From Halanaerobiales bacterium (GTDB taxonomy: Bacteria > Bacillota_F > Halanaerobiia > DY22613), in contig JAGMES010000015.1 in assembly GCA_023128035.1 (NCBI GenBank), forward strand, positions 1 to 53,399: 53,399 bases of DNA, given 5' to 3'. Within the stretch, counting starts at the first letter, position 1. Every line of letters starts with the position of its first letter. The notes under the pieces are model-generated. The model did no database searches and had not been told where the DNA came from. It saw only the letters and a list, made by a program, of their open reading frames with translations. Positions 49,979 to 53,399 of the stretch are shown one piece after another. Both the position numbers and the translations under genes were made by a program.

Positions 49979-50381
49979 CTTTCCCCTTATTATCATAAAG
50001 AAAAGTTGCTGATGCTAAAAGAAAAGCTTCAAGAGGAATTCCATATTTCTCTGCTCGTTTCTTCAAACTAATAAATCCTTCCTTGTCTGTTAATTGAACA
50101 ACATATTCAAAAGGAGAATTACACTTCTTAAGTTGTCTTCCGATTACATGAAGGGTGTCTGTCCATGATAAAGGAAGAAGCTTATCCAATTCTTTACTTA
50201 TTTTAATAGCACTACTCTGAGAAAAGCATTTAGTGTTAATATTACTTGTTAGTAGGAAATCTCTAACCCACTTTATGTTATCCTCACAGGACTGCACCCT
50301 ACCGGACAGTTTCCCAAGAATGAATAAATATTGCACTAAGAACATACCTGCTGCTCCAATTGCAATTATATATTCATACAT
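49965..50381 (-). CDS. Membrane-anchored protein
   Basis: A 138-residue protein with one N-terminal membrane span (YIIAIGAAGMFLVQYLFIL, about 4-22) and no clear cleavage site, followed by a cytoplasmic or extracellular helical domain with Cys at 32 and 52. The C-terminal helices contain ISLKKRAEKYGIPLEAFLLASATFLY. The end overlaps the endonuclease gene. No family recognised. The single anchor next to the adhesin could mean a surface role. Confidence 0.55.
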   Translation of the reverse strand: MYEYIIAIGAAGMFLVQYLFILGKLSGRVQSCEDNIKWVRDFLLTSNINTKCFSQSSAIKISKELDKLLPLSWTDTLHVIGRQLKKCNSPFEYVVQLTDKEGFISLKKRAEKYGIPLEAFLLASATFLYDNKGKDEYV

Positions 50382-50489
50382 TTATTTTCTGCTTCGTTTT
50401 TCTCATTTCTAAATTTTTATTACACATATATATATATATAATTAAATAAAATCTTTAATTATTTAAATATGTAAATTTGTTTCTATATA

Positions 50490-53399
50490 CTATGGTCGAA
50501 TTATAAATTTAGAATTTGGATCTATTATTAATTTATTGGGAGGAACTAACTCAAACTCACCCATAATTACAATGCTGTTAACCATTGTTAAAGTTGCATT
50601 GAGAATGATTTTATTGCCTATATCAACATTTACAGTTGAATCTTCACATACCACATCCTCATCAATAATCCAATCACCAGAAACGTAACCGCAATTACAT
50701 AGGTTTGTAGTATTTGAAGGGTCTAAAGGATCAGCATCACAATTGTCAAGAACAGAATCCCCATCTGTATCATTGCTTTTCGGGTCAGTCCACTTTTCAA
50801 ATAATTCTACATAATCATTCAATTCATCAGAATCTGTATCTAATGCAGCTAGGGTTGTATTATCTGGTAGATTTAAAATGAAGAAACTTTTGTATTCATG
50901 GGTGTTATTAATAAAAGAAATTATAGAAGGAGCGGACATTACACCCTTCAAAGCAAACAGATTTATTTCGTTATTCTCAAAGTACACATCATTTATATCC
51001 CAAAAGATATTTTGAAGATTATATGTAGAATATTCAAAACCGGGTAAATTAGCTTTCATTGTAGAGTTTGATGAATAAATCTGAATTTCCTCATATCCCC
51101 CATTATCTAAGTTAGGTGAGGTTTCCTTATCATAATCTAAATACATCTGCTCTATGGAATTATTCCACCATATATGAAGATAAATATTATCAACAGAAGT
51201 GTTATCCATTTTAATGGTTTCATCTATATAATACCCGATAAAATTAGCACACTGCCGTTCCTGAGAGGTGGTTGGAGAAGTATAATATGCTAAACCTGTA
51301 TCATCAATAGTTCCATTTGTGCCTTGTTCGTGAGCTAAACATCTATCTGATGTTTGATCAGTGTTATAAGTTGCATTATAAAGATAGAATTGTTCATAAC
51401 TGAATGGTTCAGCAGTAGCATTCAATCCAACGTACTTTCTCCATTCTTCTATTGTTCCCCAACTCTCTTCATAATCATAGTAACTCCAAATATATATCTT
51501 AGTTAAAACAGTACCAGTGGTGTTAGCCCAAATATTAAAAGTGTAATAATCGTAAGTAGGTTGATCCGTAATATTTACAGTGTAATAATCACCTAAAGGG
51601 GTCATTGTGTAATTAGTCCAACAAGTTTCGTTTTTCCATTCCGCAAAAATAGCATCTACTGTTCCCGTAATATTTACAGTTATGTTTATCCAATTTTCAA
51701 TTTGCCAAGTTCCATTACGATAATAATGATGTGTTGTATCCGTTCCAAAAGAACTCTCATTTGCATTTCCTGCTTCAATTAATTCACTAAAAGTTAGTAC
51801 TGCTGCTTGTGTTGTAAAATTAGCAGTTGTGCTGTTATCTGTAAGTAAGATGTTAGTAATATTATAAGACCACGCTTGATAATAGTATTTCGTATCTTCT
51901 GTTAATGTACTAACAGTAATATTTGGTATGTCTGTACTGTTATCCCAAGCACTCCACGATTCAAAACTCATATTTTCATACAAAGAATACTTCCATCTGT
52001 TATGAGCAGTTTGATTTACATCCCAATCAACCCACTGTGAAGTTGGATTGATAGAACCTGTTGTTACGTTTGAAACAGATGGTATAGTTCCGGATGGTGC
52101 ATTAATAATAATCATAAATGTATCGTTATCTTCACCATTCCATCCATCCGTTACATTTATTACCACCTCAACAACACCATACCAATCATCTGCTAAAGTG
52201 TAACTAACGTTACTGGATGCATTTATTGTTACGTCTACATAAGCACTTTGATTATTAGATTCAACTAAATAAGTTGGATTGTCTCCATCTACATCTGTGA
52301 AATAATCGTCCAAATCGAAAATATCTGTTTGGTTTATATTCTCATCAGTTGTATTATCAGGGAGACCACTTAAAACCGGAAGATTATTTGGAATTTGTGT
52401 ATTCTGTGAAATAAATGAGGATAGATCTCCAATCGTATTATTATATCCAGCAATAGATATATTACTCCATCCATGTGCTATTAATCCTGTATTATTATAA
52501 TATGTATTTGATGAATCATTTGTCCAACTATCATTTACAGAAACATTAAAAGTATTAGTATTTGAACCAGTATTCCAAGTATGATTCACCCAGAAATTAC
52601 CAGTTGTATTTACTAATCCAATAGGAACTCCTGCTTCTCCATCTAATACTACTATATTCATCGTATAATTATCTGTGCTACAGTATTCATCTGAAACACC
52701 AAAATCAACATAATAAATTCCTTCTACAGAAGTCCAATTGCCCTTACCAGTAGTTATACTAAAGTCTATAAAGAGGTCTGTTCTATTACATGAAAATGTA
52801 AAACTATCACTATCAACATCTATTGCATCATAATCTACATATACATTCTGAGTTTCGAATCCATTCCAATCTGAAGTATTTGTTATTGTTATAGGATTAT
52901 TGGGAATTTGAACATTATCTAATAAGTTTCCAGTACTTAACATTCCTGATGAATTATATGCCCAAACAGATATATTAGACCATCCGTGTGGACTCATTCC
53001 TGAACCATTATAGAATGTATTTGTAGTATTATACCATGAACTATTTACAGAAACATTATAATCATTAGTTACATTGCCACTACCTGCTTCCCAAGTATAA
53101 TTTACCCAAAAATTACCGGTGGTATTTTGTAGGTTTATAGGATTTGGTGGAATGTAAGTGATAGAAGATTCTTCATCACCTAATTGTGAAGTTGGTTCGA
53201 TTGAAGCATATTTACTAACTCTAAACTCACCCATCCAACCTGTTGATGGAGTCGTATAAGACCCATAATACGGCAATCCTCTTAAATCTCCAAATATTAC
53301 ATAATTAATATCATTTAGACTAACTGTATGTGAGTAAGTTTTATTGTGTTCTACAACAGCTCCCCTTGTTATCTTGCCTGTCATTGTTCCAGAAGTAGC
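50490..53399 (-). CDS. Giant surface adhesin, 5' end beyond the window (partial)
   Basis: At least 969 codons, open up to the right edge, so the true start lies outside; Met 53384 is internal. The text begins in the middle of a lectin-like strand domain (TGWMGEFRVSKYA). Two copies of a beta-sandwich repeat follow (each with TTGNFWVNYTW or close, then HGWSNIS), an Ig/cadherin-like domain (LPDNTTDENINQTDIFDLDD), a fibronectin-III-like part, and a calcium-type Asp repeat near the C-terminus (DTDSDELNDYVELFEKWTDP, DTDGDSVLDNCDADP). It is very rich in Asn-x-Ser/Thr sequons. Such proteins are common on methanogen and ANME surfaces; here it may be a virion fibre or a decoy. Confidence 0.75.
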   Translation of the reverse strand, partial: ATSGTMTGKITRGAVVEHNKTYSHTVSLNDINYVIFGDLRGLPYYGSYTTPSTGWMGEFRVSKYASIEPTSQLGDEESSITYIPPNPINLQNTTGNFWVNYTWEAGSGNVTNDYNVSVNSSWYNTTNTFYNGSGMSPHGWSNISVWAYNSSGMLSTGNLLDNVQIPNNPITITNTSDWNGFETQNVYVDYDAIDVDSDSFTFSCNRTDLFIDFSITTGKGNWTSVEGIYYVDFGVSDEYCSTDNYTMNIVVLDGEAGVPIGLVNTTGNFWVNHTWNTGSNTNTFNVSVNDSWTNDSSNTYYNNTGLIAHGWSNISIAGYNNTIGDLSSFISQNTQIPNNLPVLSGLPDNTTDENINQTDIFDLDDYFTDVDGDNPTYLVESNNQSAYVDVTINASSNVSYTLADDWYGVVEVVINVTDGWNGEDNDTFMIIINAPSGTIPSVSNVTTGSINPTSQWVDWDVNQTAHNRWKYSLYENMSFESWSAWDNSTDIPNITVSTLTEDTKYYYQAWSYNITNILLTDNSTTANFTTQAAVLTFSELIEAGNANESSFGTDTTHHYYRNGTWQIENWINITVNITGTVDAIFAEWKNETCWTNYTMTPLGDYYTVNITDQPTYDYYTFNIWANTTGTVLTKIYIWSYYDYEESWGTIEEWRKYVGLNATAEPFSYEQFYLYNATYNTDQTSDRCLAHEQGTNGTIDDTGLAYYTSPTTSQERQCANFIGYYIDETIKMDNTSVDNIYLHIWWNNSIEQMYLDYDKETSPNLDNGGYEEIQIYSSNSTMKANLPGFEYSTYNLQNIFWDINDVYFENNEINLFALKGVMSAPSIISFINNTHEYKSFFILNLPDNTTLAALDTDSDELNDYVELFEKWTDPKSNDTDGDSVLDNCDADPLDPSNTTNLCNCGYVSGDWIIDEDVVCEDSTVNVDIGNKIILNATLTMVNSIVIMGEFELVPPNKLIIDPNSKFIIRP

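Noticed and set aside
35860..53399. Portal and terminase genes expected upstream of the prohead protease
   Set aside because: I looked for terminase Walker and nuclease motifs and a portal-sized gene; none of the proteins here fit. They are probably outside the window.

Overview
The window is most likely part of the genome of a tailed, HK97-fold double-stranded DNA virus (Caudoviricetes) of an archaeon, or of an integrated copy of one. By eye the DNA is very AT-rich (roughly 30% GC). The virus call rests on a contiguous head-to-tail module: fused prohead protease, scaffold-like protein, decoration protein, HK97-type capsid protein, connectors, tail tube, frameshifted tail-assembly chaperone, tape measure and baseplate/fibre proteins. 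The archaeal call rests on an Alba chromatin protein encoded inside that module, ribosome binding sites of the GGAGG/GGTGA type, and a large Asn/Thr-rich adhesin in the style of methanogen and ANME surface proteins. A class III (oxygen-sensitive) ribonucleotide reductase and two radical SAM enzymes point to an anaerobic host. The host group is inference only.

Layout. Positions 1-18600 read rightward and look like an early/replication region: two paralogous beta-class adenine methyltransferases, a 3'-5' exonuclease split by a LAGLIDADG intein, a ClpP-like protease, a class I GAPDH, an RNA ligase, a DUF1599/Nmad1 protein, a dUTPase-fold protein, NrdD split by an HNH intein, a radical SAM protein, HNH endonucleases and many small unknown genes. 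A secreted or anchored protein follows (18813-19250). A convergent gap (19251-20042) has two terminator hairpins and separates this arm from everything to its right.

Positions 20043-53399 read leftward. In transcription order they hold: a giant adhesin cut by the right edge; a membrane-anchored protein; a DNA ligase fused to a degenerate metallo-beta-lactamase domain; a 3'-phosphoesterase-like protein; small membrane proteins; a tRNA-Ala; a surface-glycan cluster (three glycosyltransferase proteins, radical SAM/SPASM, cytidylyltransferase-methyltransferase, FkbM, NeuB); the nucleotidyltransferase-prohead protease fusion; Alba; and the head and tail genes down to the baseplate. The last glycan genes overlap each other and the prohead protease, so the sugar pathway appears co-expressed with virion assembly. 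No large terminase, portal, replicative polymerase, integrase or tail sheath is seen, so the window is not the whole genome.

Homing elements are unusually dense: two inteins, five free-standing HNH-type genes and one relic. Three of the free-standing genes plus the relic belong to one family built from 15-residue repeats. Several small genes (59, 52, 50, 46, 37 and 33 codons) were added from reading the DNA directly, and several starts were moved to codons with a better ribosome binding site or an ATGA overlap.
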